From NCBI GenBank assembly GCA_036260105.1, contig DATAAN010000167.1, forward strand, positions 1 to 7,358: a stretch of 7,358 nt of DNA. Direction: 5' to 3'. This stretch comes from JAJCYE01 sp036260105 (GTDB lineage Bacteria > Actinomycetota > CADDZG01 > JAHWKV01). The translations under genes and the position numbers were made by a program. Under the pieces are notes generated by a model. It did not search any database and had not been told where the DNA came from. It was given only the letters and a program-made list of their open reading frames with translations. Below are positions 1 through 6,120 of this stretch, piece by piece; within the stretch, counting starts at the first letter, position 1, and each line of letters opens with the position of its first letter.

Positions 1-805
1 TCAGGAGGCAGTTCTTCCGAGCCGGAGCGGGGGCAGCGGCGGCCGGCGGGAACCAGTCGGAAGCCTCTCCGCCTGCGATGTACGGGTGCTGGGGCGAAGG
101 AGACTGGCCGTGCGTGAGGCGAGCGCTGGCTTCTGCTGCGTAGGGGAGAGCCTCCTTCAGGGTGACGTGTCCGTCCCCGTCCGCGTCACCCTGGTTGGCC
201 AGCAGGGCGTTCTCCACCAGCGCGCCGGTCCATACGCTGTTGCTCCAAGCCGGGTACTCGAAACCCTTCTCCGTCTCCTGCGAGGCGCCGGTGAACAGCC
301 GTTTCGGGCTGGAGATTCCGTGGCCGACGTCGAAACCGGCCGACTCGCAGTTGGCGAGGTCGATCCAGGCGTGGCCGCGGAGCCGCTTCATGTAGTCGGC
401 GAACTCGACGTCGGAGATGAAGCGGTTGTCGTGCGGCCACAGGTACTCGCTGAGGCCCTCCGGCCCGCTCATCTGCTTGGTGTGACCGGAGAAGTGGAAG
501 ATGCAGTAGGACTCCTCGGTGCAGTTGTCCACCAGCCACTGCATGCTTTCGAGGATGGCGGCCTGTGTGGCCTGTTCGTTGGTCAGCATGCGGACGTGAC
601 CGTCCGGCCAGCCATTCCTCTGGACCAGCTCCCGGAACGCCATGGCGTCGCCGACGGCTCCAATGTTATTGCGCGTGCGACCCTGGTGGGTGTCGACGCC
701 GATGATCACCGCCCACTTGTCCACATGGGCCGGCGCGGCGAGCGCCGGCAGGGCAGTTCCGGCGAGAAGCACCAAACCGACGATTCCGATTGCCAGACGC
801 CGCAT
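1..805 (-). CDS. Secreted clan CD cysteine peptidase (caspase/legumain-like) with EF-hand loop, C-terminus beyond window
   Basis: Read from ATG at 805 leftwards; the frame stays open for 268 codons to the window edge, so the C-terminus is missing. Residues 1-23 form a signal peptide (MRR, hydrophobic core, ALA-A cleavage site), so the protein should be exported. WAVIIGVDTH (31-40) and GAVGDAMAFREL (49-60) resemble the first strand and helix of caspase/metacaspase folds. FHFSGH supplies the putative catalytic His108, and IDLANCESAGF supplies Cys153; the CES context is closer to legumain (C13) than to the usual metacaspase DxCHSG. A perfect EF-hand loop, DADGDGHVTLKE (207-218), suggests calcium binding. 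After residue 252 comes a Pro/Ala-rich stretch that looks like a linker. GGGAGG lies 4 bases before the ATG, supporting this start. It is divergent from the sortase gene. Membership of the fold is well supported; substrate, biological role and whether calcium controls activity are inference. Confidence 0.82.
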   Translation of the reverse strand, partial: MRRLAIGIVGLVLLAGTALPALAAPAHVDKWAVIIGVDTHQGRTRNNIGAVGDAMAFRELVQRNGWPDGHVRMLTNEQATQAAILESMQWLVDNCTEESYCIFHFSGHTKQMSGPEGLSEYLWPHDNRFISDVEFADYMKRLRGHAWIDLANCESAGFDVGHGISSPKRLFTGASQETEKGFEYPAWSNSVWTGALVENALLANQGDADGDGHVTLKEALPYAAEASARLTHGQSPSPQHPYIAGGEASDWFPPAAAAPAPARKNCLL

Positions 806-837
806 GAAGCCTCCCTTTGTCCGTTGAACGGGGCCGA

Positions 838-843
838 ATGCTA
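838..843 (-). promoter_or_regulatory. Possible -10 box of the caspase-like peptidase gene
   Basis: On the minus strand the hexamer TAGCAT fits the actinobacterial TAnnnT -10 pattern. It would start transcription about 25 bases before the ATG at 805, leaving room for the GGGAGG ribosome site. No convincing -35 box is visible, so this is weak. Confidence 0.25.
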
Positions 844-882
844 GCAGCGGCCCCCGTCGAAGTAGTTGCTTTGACTCGTGAT

Positions 883-888
883 TAGATT
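883..888 (+). promoter_or_regulatory. Possible -10 box giving a leaderless sortase transcript
   Basis: TAGATT fits TAnnnT and ends 7 bases before the ATG at 896, the spacing expected if transcription begins at or next to that ATG. No Shine-Dalgarno sequence precedes either the ATG at 896 or the alternative GTG at 878, which fits leaderless translation, common in actinobacteria. A clear -35 at the right distance is absent; TTGACT at 871-876 is too close to serve this box. Confidence 0.35.
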
Positions 889-895
889 GGTCTCC

Positions 896-1537
896 ATGTC
901 ACTTACGCTTTCCCGCCGAACCGGATCGTTAATCTCAAGGTTGCTCACGGTAGGCGCAGCTGCGGCCATTCTTGGTGGCGGAGTGCTGATAGCACAGCCT
1001 TATTACACGGACCACCTGGCCAGCAAGCAGCAGGCGGAGCTCAAGGAGCAGATCAAGAGCCCGACCGTTCGGGAAGCGTTCGAAGCCAAGCAGATCGAGC
1101 TCGAGGCGCCGGTGAGCCGCCTGCGAATACCGAAGCTGGGAGTAGACACGGTCGTGGTGGAGGGCACGTCGGAGGAGGCGCTCAAGGCGGGCGCCGGGCA
1201 CTACCCGGAGTCGCCGCTCCCGGGCGCCAGAGGGAACGTGGCGATAGCAGGCCACCGCACCACCTACGGCAAACCATTCGCCGACCTGGACCTGCTGCAG
1301 CCCGGCGACCGCGTGGAGCTTGACACGCCGATCGGTCCGTTCGTCTACGAGATGGTCCCGCCGTTCGACGGGCACGCCAACCCATGGGTGATCGAGCCGG
1401 ACGACTGGTCGGTGATCGATCGGACGTCGGAGCCCATGTTGACGCTTACGACTTGCCACCCCAAGCGCAGCGCAGCGCAGCGCCTGGTGGCGAGGCTCAA
1501 GCTGGTCGAGCGCCCTTCCGCGCCGGTCGGCGCCTGA
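896..1537 (+). CDS. Sortase, class E-like, membrane-anchored
   Basis: A transpeptidase that cuts an LPxTG/LAxTG-type motif in exported proteins and joins them to peptidoglycan precursors on the outer face of the membrane. It is 213 residues from ATG 896, or 219 from GTG 878. In the longer numbering: a basic N-terminus and one membrane anchor (about 22-40), a helical juxtamembrane part (44-75), then the sortase barrel beginning at RLRIPKLGVD. GNVAIAGHRTTYG carries catalytic His126 and the TYG tyrosine typical of class E enzymes. TLTTCHPKRSAAQRL carries Cys193 and the expected active-site Arg202, so the enzyme looks intact. The start at 896 is preferred because a TAnnnT box sits at leaderless spacing and no ribosome site precedes either start. 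The protein encoded 260 bases downstream on the same strand ends in LPRTG and is the likely substrate. Class E enzymes are generally described as preferring LAxTG, so the class or substrate assignment carries some doubt. Confidence 0.9.
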   Translation: MSLTLSRRTGSLISRLLTVGAAAAILGGGVLIAQPYYTDHLASKQQAELKEQIKSPTVREAFEAKQIELEAPVSRLRIPKLGVDTVVVEGTSEEALKAGAGHYPESPLPGARGNVAIAGHRTTYGKPFADLDLLQPGDRVELDTPIGPFVYEMVPPFDGHANPWVIEPDDWSVIDRTSEPMLTLTTCHPKRSAAQRLVARLKLVERPSAPVGA

Positions 1538-1797
1538 CCCTGCTTTGCCTCAGCCACCAGCAGGAGCCGGAAATTCTGGCATGTCAAGAATCAATCCGAT
1601 AGAGTCCGAGCCAGTAGTGCGCCGAGGGGGGCTCCTGCCTGTAGTGCGCGGTCAGAGCCGCCGTCGGGCAACGTTTAGGTAGGACGTATCCAGGTAGAAG
1701 GTTCAAGCGTTTACAGAGGCAGGTTCTTAAGAAGCGCCGTATGCACTTCAACGAGGTAGTCGCGTAGGAACTGGCCGAAAAAGAAGGAGAAAGATTA
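1538..1797 (+). other. Intergenic leader between sortase and LPRTG protein
   Basis: This stretch of 260 bases is visibly less GC-rich near its end than the surrounding genes. It holds the direct repeat GTAGTGCGC at 1614-1622 and 1641-1649, starts 27 bases apart. It also holds a 33-codon open frame from ATG 1581 to TAG 1682 (beginning MSRINPIESEP, Arg-rich end) whose nearest AGGAG is 13 bases upstream, too far to be convincing. An 8-codon frame starts at ATG 1741. It ends with AAGGAG (1784-1789), a good ribosome site for the GTG at 1798. I recognised no terminator behind the sortase gene and no known riboswitch. Confidence 0.4.
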
Positions 1798-2877
1798 GTG
1801 CGGAAGAAACTAAGGATTTTCCTAGCAATAGGAATGCTTTCCATGTTCTTGGTAACGAGCGGCCCGGCCGACGCGACCCCGCTGCAAAGCGTGACAGCTT
1901 CCGCCTCCGGCTTGGAGGCCACAGGCCTCCTCACCGTTCCCAAGACCCCGAACGTCACGACCACCTTCCCGCCTGCAGCGCGGACTGAAGACAGCGCCAT
2001 CCTCGAGGTTCCGCTCGGGACGCTCGTCTTCGCCGGCGTGGCGGAGACCGTGGCACAGACGGTTACCGATACCACCCTCGCGGCGGCTCTCCCGGCCGAC
2101 CGGCTCTCAGTGAGGGGCGGCGGCGCTCTCCCGGCCGCATACAACGCGAAGGGACACGCCCGTATCGCAGGCGTGAGTGTCGCCTCGAGCGTTGAGATCG
2201 TCGAGGGCATCCCGCCGCTCACCGCTTCGCTCATCAGCGTCGGTGCAGTGGAGGCCGAGGCCCTGGTTTCTTGTGTCGCCGGGCGTCCGGTGGTCGTGGC
2301 CGGTTCCCGGCTGATCGGCCCGCTGAACATCGCAGGCCTCGACATCGCAGTTCCGGTTGACAACCTGACCAACCAGGTCGTGGAGCTGACCGGCGCACTC
2401 GCAGGCATCCTGGAGCTGCGGCGGAACGTCATCGAGGACACCCCGAACGGTGTCCGGGTCATCGCCCTGCAGGTTCGGGTCCTCGAGACCGGTCTCGTCG
2501 TGAACCTGGCAGAGGCCTCGGTTGCCGGCAGCGCTTGCGCCGACGTTCCCGAGTGCCGTGACGGCATCGACAACGACGGTGACGGCCGGATCGACTTCCC
2601 GAACGACCCGCAGTGCAAGAGCCTTGACGACGACAGCGAGGCTCCTGAGTGCTCCAACGCCAAGGACGACGATGGCGATGGCAAGATCGACCGGGGCGAC
2701 CCAGGCTGTTACCACAACGGCAGGTTGACCGGCAGGTACGACCCGAACGACGACACCGAGGCAGACCTCCTGCCTAGGACGGGTGGTGACGGCATGCTGT
2801 TAGGCCTGGCACTGCTCGCCGCAGGTGGCGCAATGATGGTCGGCCGGCGCCGTATCCGCAGGATGCTGGCGGACTAA
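1798..2877 (+). CDS. Secreted LPRTG-anchored protein, choice-of-anchor P-like, with calcium-binding DNDGDG repeats
   Basis: A 359-residue exported protein of unknown exact function, probably attached to the cell wall. GTG at 1798 is set by AAGGAG 8 bases upstream. Residues 1-27 are a signal peptide (MRKK, hydrophobic core, ADA-T). Residues about 30-245 form a beta-rich Ala/Val domain resembling actinobacterial choice-of-anchor P proteins; this match is from memory of the pattern and is moderate. Two Cys/Asp-rich repeats follow: ECRDGIDNDGDGRID (252-266) and ECSNAKDDDGDGKID (284-298), each continued by a DPxC segment. They look like thrombospondin type 3-like calcium-binding units. The C-terminus is a complete sorting signal: LPRTG (325-329), a hydrophobic segment (332-348) and an Arg-rich tail (350-356). 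The sortase upstream on the same strand is the probable anchoring enzyme. A strong terminator begins 18 bases after the stop. A structural or adhesive surface role is inference. Confidence 0.85.
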   Translation: MRKKLRIFLAIGMLSMFLVTSGPADATPLQSVTASASGLEATGLLTVPKTPNVTTTFPPAARTEDSAILEVPLGTLVFAGVAETVAQTVTDTTLAAALPADRLSVRGGGALPAAYNAKGHARIAGVSVASSVEIVEGIPPLTASLISVGAVEAEALVSCVAGRPVVVAGSRLIGPLNIAGLDIAVPVDNLTNQVVELTGALAGILELRRNVIEDTPNGVRVIALQVRVLETGLVVNLAEASVAGSACADVPECRDGIDNDGDGRIDFPNDPQCKSLDDDSEAPECSNAKDDDGDGKIDRGDPGCYHNGRLTGRYDPNDDTEADLLPRTGGDGMLLGLALLAAGGAMMVGRRRIRRMLAD

Positions 2878-2895
2878 CCTCCAGCAGCAAGAACC

Positions 2896-2928
2896 AAAAG
2901 GCGCACCCCTTCGGGGGTGCGCCTTTTT
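2896..2928 (+). terminator. Strong UUCG-loop intrinsic terminator, probably bidirectional
   Basis: A perfect 14-bp stem (2896-2909 with 2914-2927) closes on a C(TTCG)G tetraloop and is followed by TTTTT (2924-2928). It sits 18 bases after the stop of the LPRTG protein gene. The four A bases opening the stem give TTTT on the minus strand, so it can also stop transcripts of the leftward ABC exporter genes. Confidence 0.95.
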
Positions 2929-2929
2929 G

Positions 2930-3242
2930 TGTCCCGCCTAGAAGTCCTTCTCTGGTTGTCGCCCGGTTTGCGCCTCGCCGCCACTTCATTCGGCTTGGGG
3001 CCGCGCTTGAAGGACAGGGCGACCAGCGACACGCTCGCTGGGTCGCGCAACAGCAAGAAGAATCCCGTCTCCTGCGCTCGGCCGGCTTCCAGGGCGTGGA
3101 GGAACGCCGGGACAAGCAACCAATTACCGACGTAAGGCACCACGTCCGGCCATCCTTCGCGGCGTATTGCCGTAGCCGTAGAGCCGGCGCTTGAACCTAT
3201 AGGGCGTCGACTCCACGCCTTCAGCTCGGGTCGGGCGGAGCT
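2930..3242. other. Gap between convergent units; unassigned coding-like frame
   Basis: No recognised gene lies in these 313 bases. On the minus strand a frame is open from GTG 3143 down to a stop at 2874 (89 codons), running through the terminator. Its first 60 or so codons strongly prefer G or C at the third position. It begins MVPYVGNWLLVPAF and includes LSFKRGPKPNEVAARR. AAGGA lies about 9 bases before the GTG. Just upstream, a second minus frame with the same bias (including PYRFKRRLYGYGN) ends in a stop at 3124-3126, so a decayed or frameshifted older gene is possible. I recognise no family. A real small gene, a remnant and GC-driven chance are all still open. Confidence 0.3.
3019..3046 (-). 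repeat. GC-rich imperfect hairpin downstream of the ABC permease gene
   Basis: GCGACCAGCGA (3019-3029) pairs with TCGCTGGGTCGC (3035-3046), giving 11 base pairs with one bulged G and a 5-base loop. It lies about 200 bases past the permease stop on that strand. There is no T-run after it, so it could be a weak or U-less terminator, an RNA-stabilising stem, or simply part of the unassigned coding-like frame. Confidence 0.35.
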
Positions 3243-4022
3243 CTAGCGGTTGCGCTCCTTGCGGACGAACAGGGCGGTACCGACCACCAGGAAGACCAGG
3301 AACATCACGCCGACGATCAGCAGGTTCGTTGCCGGGTTGGCCAGCACAACCCGGGAGTACTCCTCCCGCCCGGAGTAGTAGGTCGCCCTCATCAGGTCCA
3401 CGGCGTAACGCATGGGCGCAAGGGTCGAGAAGAAGGCGAGGGCAGGGGGTAGGTCGTTGATGGGGTTGAAGACGCCGGCGAGGAAGAACTGGGGCAAGAG
3501 CACGAAGGGGAAGACCTGGTTGGCCGAGCGCTGGCTCTTCAGGTTCGACAGCACCAGGACTCCGAAGGCGGCTCCCAGCATGCACGCCACCAGCGCCACG
3601 GGGAACAAGGCGATCGCCCGGGTAAGGGTCATGCCGACACCGAGGATGAAGCCGAGGAGCACCAGGGCGAGGCCCTGCGGCAGTGCGACCAGCGTCTCGC
3701 CGAGGGCCTTCCCGAGGATGATCGAGTAACGGGAGATCGGGGTGACGAAGATCTCCTGGCTGAAGTCCTTCTCGCGGTCGGCGATCACCGAGATGACGCC
3801 CTGCGCCGACGACTGGAACAGCGTCTGCGCCAGGACGCCGGTGAAGGTGAAGGTCAGCAGATTGAAGTCGGCGTCGCCGAAGCTGGCTTGCAGCGACCCA
3901 CCCAGGACCACTATGAAGATGAGAGGGAAGATCAGCGACGAAACCAGGCGAGCGGGATCCCGGAGCAGCTCCATGAAGTCCCGCTGGGCGATCGCCAGCA
4001 CCGCGTTAATCTGCTTGATCAC
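3243..4022 (-). CDS. ABC-2 type exporter permease (DrrB-like)
   Basis: Membrane half of a two-gene ABC exporter; 259 residues, a normal length for the family. Six likely membrane segments are visible at about 27-43, 56-75, 108-130, 136-158, 168-188 and 233-253. The amphipathic N-terminus with RDFMELLRDP, and the conserved late region FPFVLLPQFFLAGVFNPIN (171-189) followed by LAPMRYAVDLMR, are typical of ABC-2 transporters of the drug/daunorubicin and NodJ type. The start is GTG at 4022, inside the last codons of the ATPase gene (17-base overlap in another frame). No strong ribosome site is seen, so translation is probably coupled to the ATPase. The stop is TAG at 3243-3245. The substrate cannot be read from the sequence; drug, lipid or polyketide export are typical of the family. 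Confidence 0.93.
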   Translation of the reverse strand: MIKQINAVLAIAQRDFMELLRDPARLVSSLIFPLIFIVVLGGSLQASFGDADFNLLTFTFTGVLAQTLFQSSAQGVISVIADREKDFSQEIFVTPISRYSIILGKALGETLVALPQGLALVLLGFILGVGMTLTRAIALFPVALVACMLGAAFGVLVLSNLKSQRSANQVFPFVLLPQFFLAGVFNPINDLPPALAFFSTLAPMRYAVDLMRATYYSGREEYSRVVLANPATNLLIVGVMFLVFLVVGTALFVRKERNR

Positions 4023-4992
4023 TGCGCTTCAGCACGGCTATGTACGCGTCCTCGAGGCTCGGCATGTGGGTCTTCACCGTCAGAAGCGGCGTGTCGATGG
4101 ACTTGAGCATCGAGTGGACGTTCGACCCGTTCAGCTCCAGCCGAAACGCGCCCTCTTCGGTGTAGGCAACGCCCAGGGCGGCGAGCTCTCGGCGCAGCGC
4201 AGCCGGATCGGCCGGCGTCACGACCACATACTCGTCCACCAGGTCCCGCTTGATGTCGGCCGGCGTGCCGAAGGAGACGATGCGGCCGCCGTCGATGATG
4301 CAGATCGTGTCGGCCTCCTCGGCTTCCTCGAGGTAATGGGTCGTCAGAAACACCGTCGCCCCGGTCTTGGTCCGGATCAGCTTGAGGTAGTCCCACAGGC
4401 TGCGACGAGAGTCGGCGTCGAGACCGGCGGTCGGCTCGTCCAGGAACAGAACCTTCGGCTCGTGCATCAGGCTTCGGACGATCTCCAGCTTGCGCTTCAT
4501 GCCTCCGGAGAAGCGCTTGACCGGTTTGAACATCTCGGCCTTCAGCCCCAGGACCTCGGATAGCTCTTTGAAGCGGGCTCGGTAGGCGGACGGCATTGTG
4601 CGGTAGGTCGGCCTCCACGGATAGAGGCCGTACAGGATGGCGTGGAACCGGACGTTCTCCTCGGCGGTGAGCCCGAGGTCAAGGCTCGGCTGCTGGAACA
4701 CGATCCCGATCTGGCTGCGAACCCGGTCCGATTGCGACTTCACGTCGAAACCGCCGATGCGGACGCTGCCCGATGTCGGCACCAGCGTCGTCGTCAGGAT
4801 GGATATGGTCGTGGTCTTGCCCGCTCCGTTGGGGCCCAGAAGGGCGAAGAACTCACCTTCGGCGACGTTGAACGAGATGCCGTCGACCGCGTTCGTCGAC
4901 GCCTTTTTGTATCGCTTGGTGAGGTCGCGAACCTCGATGACGGGGGAGCGGTCGGAGCTCCCGCTCGCGGGGGAGGGCTTTTGGTTGATAAT
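4006..4992 (-). CDS. ABC exporter ATP-binding protein (DrrA-like); start codon unresolved
   Basis: Nucleotide-binding half of the exporter, powering transport with the overlapping permease. Counting from the ATT at 4992 (328 residues), the ABC domain begins at VIEVRDLTKRY (18-28). Walker A is GPNGAGKTT (53-61), the Q-loop is VFQQPSL (98-104), the signature is FSGGMKRKLE (161-170), Walker B is VLFLDEP (181-187) and the H-loop His is 219, so every ATPase motif is intact. The C-terminal part (about 250-328) is the small extra domain usual in DrrA-type proteins. The start is the odd point: in this frame there is no ATG, GTG or TTG between the ABC domain and the start of the divergent gap gene. 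The frame stays open through the antisense of gap, which is not plausible protein. ATT 4992 is only a placeholder; a CTG at 5058 or a frameshift in the G/C runs near 4940-4975 are alternatives. Confidence 0.88.
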   Translation of the reverse strand: MINQKPSPASGSSDRSPVIEVRDLTKRYKKASTNAVDGISFNVAEGEFFALLGPNGAGKTTTISILTTTLVPTSGSVRIGGFDVKSQSDRVRSQIGIVFQQPSLDLGLTAEENVRFHAILYGLYPWRPTYRTMPSAYRARFKELSEVLGLKAEMFKPVKRFSGGMKRKLEIVRSLMHEPKVLFLDEPTAGLDADSRRSLWDYLKLIRTKTGATVFLTTHYLEEAEEADTICIIDGGRIVSFGTPADIKRDLVDEYVVVTPADPAALRRELAALGVAYTEEGAFRLELNGSNVHSMLKSIDTPLLTVKTHMPSLEDAYIAVLKRSDQAD

Positions 4993-5079
4993 GCAGTCTA
5001 TCGCCCTGCTCGGACACCGTTTTTCGCGGCCGTACCGCGCTGGGCAGCAAGAATTCAGCCGAACACGGAGGTCAGGCGA

Positions 5080-6120
5080 ATGACTGTAAAGGTGGGGGTA
5101 AACGGCTTCGGCCGCATCGGGAGGATCTTCCTGCGCTCGGTTCTGGAGCGGCCGGACTGCGGGGTCGAGGTCGTGGCGGTCAACGACATCGCGTCGCCGG
5201 ATATCCTGGCGCACATGCTGAAGTACGACACCACCCACGGCACCATGGCGGACGAAGTGACGGTCGACGACGAGGGCATCCACGTCGGGGGCCATACCAT
5301 CAAGGTGACCTCGGAGCGAGACCCCGCCGACCTGCCGTGGGGCGAGCTGGGCGTCGATGTGGTCATCGAGTCGACCGGCATCTTCACCGACCGGGCAGGT
5401 GCGGCCAAGCACCTGGAGGCGGGGGCCAAGAAGGTCATAATCTCCGCTCCTTCTTCCGACCCCGACGTGACGATCGTCCTGGGCGTCAACGAGAGCGAGT
5501 ACGACCCCGAGAAGCACGACGTCATCTCCAACGCTTCCTGCACCACCAACTCCGTCGGCCCGATGGCCAAGGTCCTGCTGGACAACTTCGGCATCAAGTC
5601 CGGTTTTATGACCACGGTGCACGCCTACACGACCGAACAGCAGCTGCAGGACCAGATCGCGCTGACCCGCAAGGGCAAGCCGGACCTTCGCCGCATGCGC
5701 TCCGCGGCCCGCAACATCGTCCCCGCCTCCACCGGTGCCGCCAAGGCCCTGTCCCTGGTGATCCCCGAGCTCAAGGGCAAGCTGGACGGCATGGCGATGC
5801 GGGTGCCGGTGCCCGACGGCTCCGTGACCGACCTGGTTTGCGTGCTGGAGCGCGAGGTCACCGCGGACGAGGTCAACGACGCATACAAGACGGCCTCGGA
5901 ACAGGACAACTGGAAGGGCCGCCTGGTGTACACGGAGGACGCCATCGTCTCCGGGGACATCGTCGGCAACCCGGCTTCGTGCATCATCGACGGCTTGAGC
6001 ACCATGGCCAACGGCAACATGGTCAAGGTAATCGGCTGGTACGACAATGAATGGGGCTATAGCAATCGGCTGGTCGACCTGGCGGCCAAGGTCGGCGAAT
6101 CCGTCAAGGTGAACGCTTGA
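5080..6120 (+). CDS. gap: Glyceraldehyde-3-phosphate dehydrogenase, NAD-dependent type
   Basis: Converts glyceraldehyde 3-phosphate, NAD and phosphate to 1,3-bisphosphoglycerate in cytosolic glycolysis (reversible). It has 346 residues, slightly above the usual 330-340. ATG 5080 is fixed by GGAGG (5067-5071), 8 bases upstream; the frame is open further upstream, but only as antisense of the ABC ATPase gene. NAD-binding GVNGFGRIGR is at 6-15, and VNDIASP carries Asp36, consistent with NAD rather than NADP use. The catalytic site SNASCTTN gives Cys154, with its partner His181 in TTVHAYTTEQQ. TGAAKAL (218-224) and WYDNEWGYSNR (320-330) are the conserved phosphate-site and C-terminal motifs. The stop overlaps the start of pgk, so the two are co-transcribed. 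The promoter must lie in the short gap shared with the divergent ABC genes, but no convincing -35/-10 pair was found. Confidence 0.98.
   Translation: MTVKVGVNGFGRIGRIFLRSVLERPDCGVEVVAVNDIASPDILAHMLKYDTTHGTMADEVTVDDEGIHVGGHTIKVTSERDPADLPWGELGVDVVIESTGIFTDRAGAAKHLEAGAKKVIISAPSSDPDVTIVLGVNESEYDPEKHDVISNASCTTNSVGPMAKVLLDNFGIKSGFMTTVHAYTTEQQLQDQIALTRKGKPDLRRMRSAARNIVPASTGAAKALSLVIPELKGKLDGMAMRVPVPDGSVTDLVCVLEREVTADEVNDAYKTASEQDNWKGRLVYTEDAIVSGDIVGNPASCIIDGLSTMANGNMVKVIGWYDNEWGYSNRLVDLAAKVGESVKVNA

Noticed and set aside
86..844. Long rightward open frame over the peptidase gene
   Set aside because: It is antisense to the peptidase frame, which has a signal peptide, a ribosome site and clan CD motifs; the rightward translation shows no recognisable domain.
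1699..1709. GGTTCAAG resembling a tRNA T-loop, also present on the minus strand at 3188-3198
   Set aside because: The flanks cannot form a T-stem or acceptor stem, so no tRNA is present; the shared 11-mer is short enough to be chance.
1584..2684. Leftward 366-codon frame opposite the LPRTG protein gene
   Set aside because: Ser/Thr/Arg-rich low-complexity translation typical of the antisense of a GC-rich gene; the rightward frame has a signal peptide and sorting signal.
4987..4992. GATAAT as a -10 box for gap
   Set aside because: Close to TATAAT, but no -35-like hexamer at 15-19 bases upstream and no extended -10; position alone is not enough.
4642..5079. Upstream extension of the gap reading frame
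   Set aside because: It is antisense to the ABC ATPase; GGAGG and the conserved GAPDH N-terminus place the start at 5080.
4993..5622. N-terminal extension of the ABC ATPase frame into gap
   Set aside because: This part is the exact antisense of the well-conserved gap coding sequence and adds no known domain; the open frame is a GC-content by-product.
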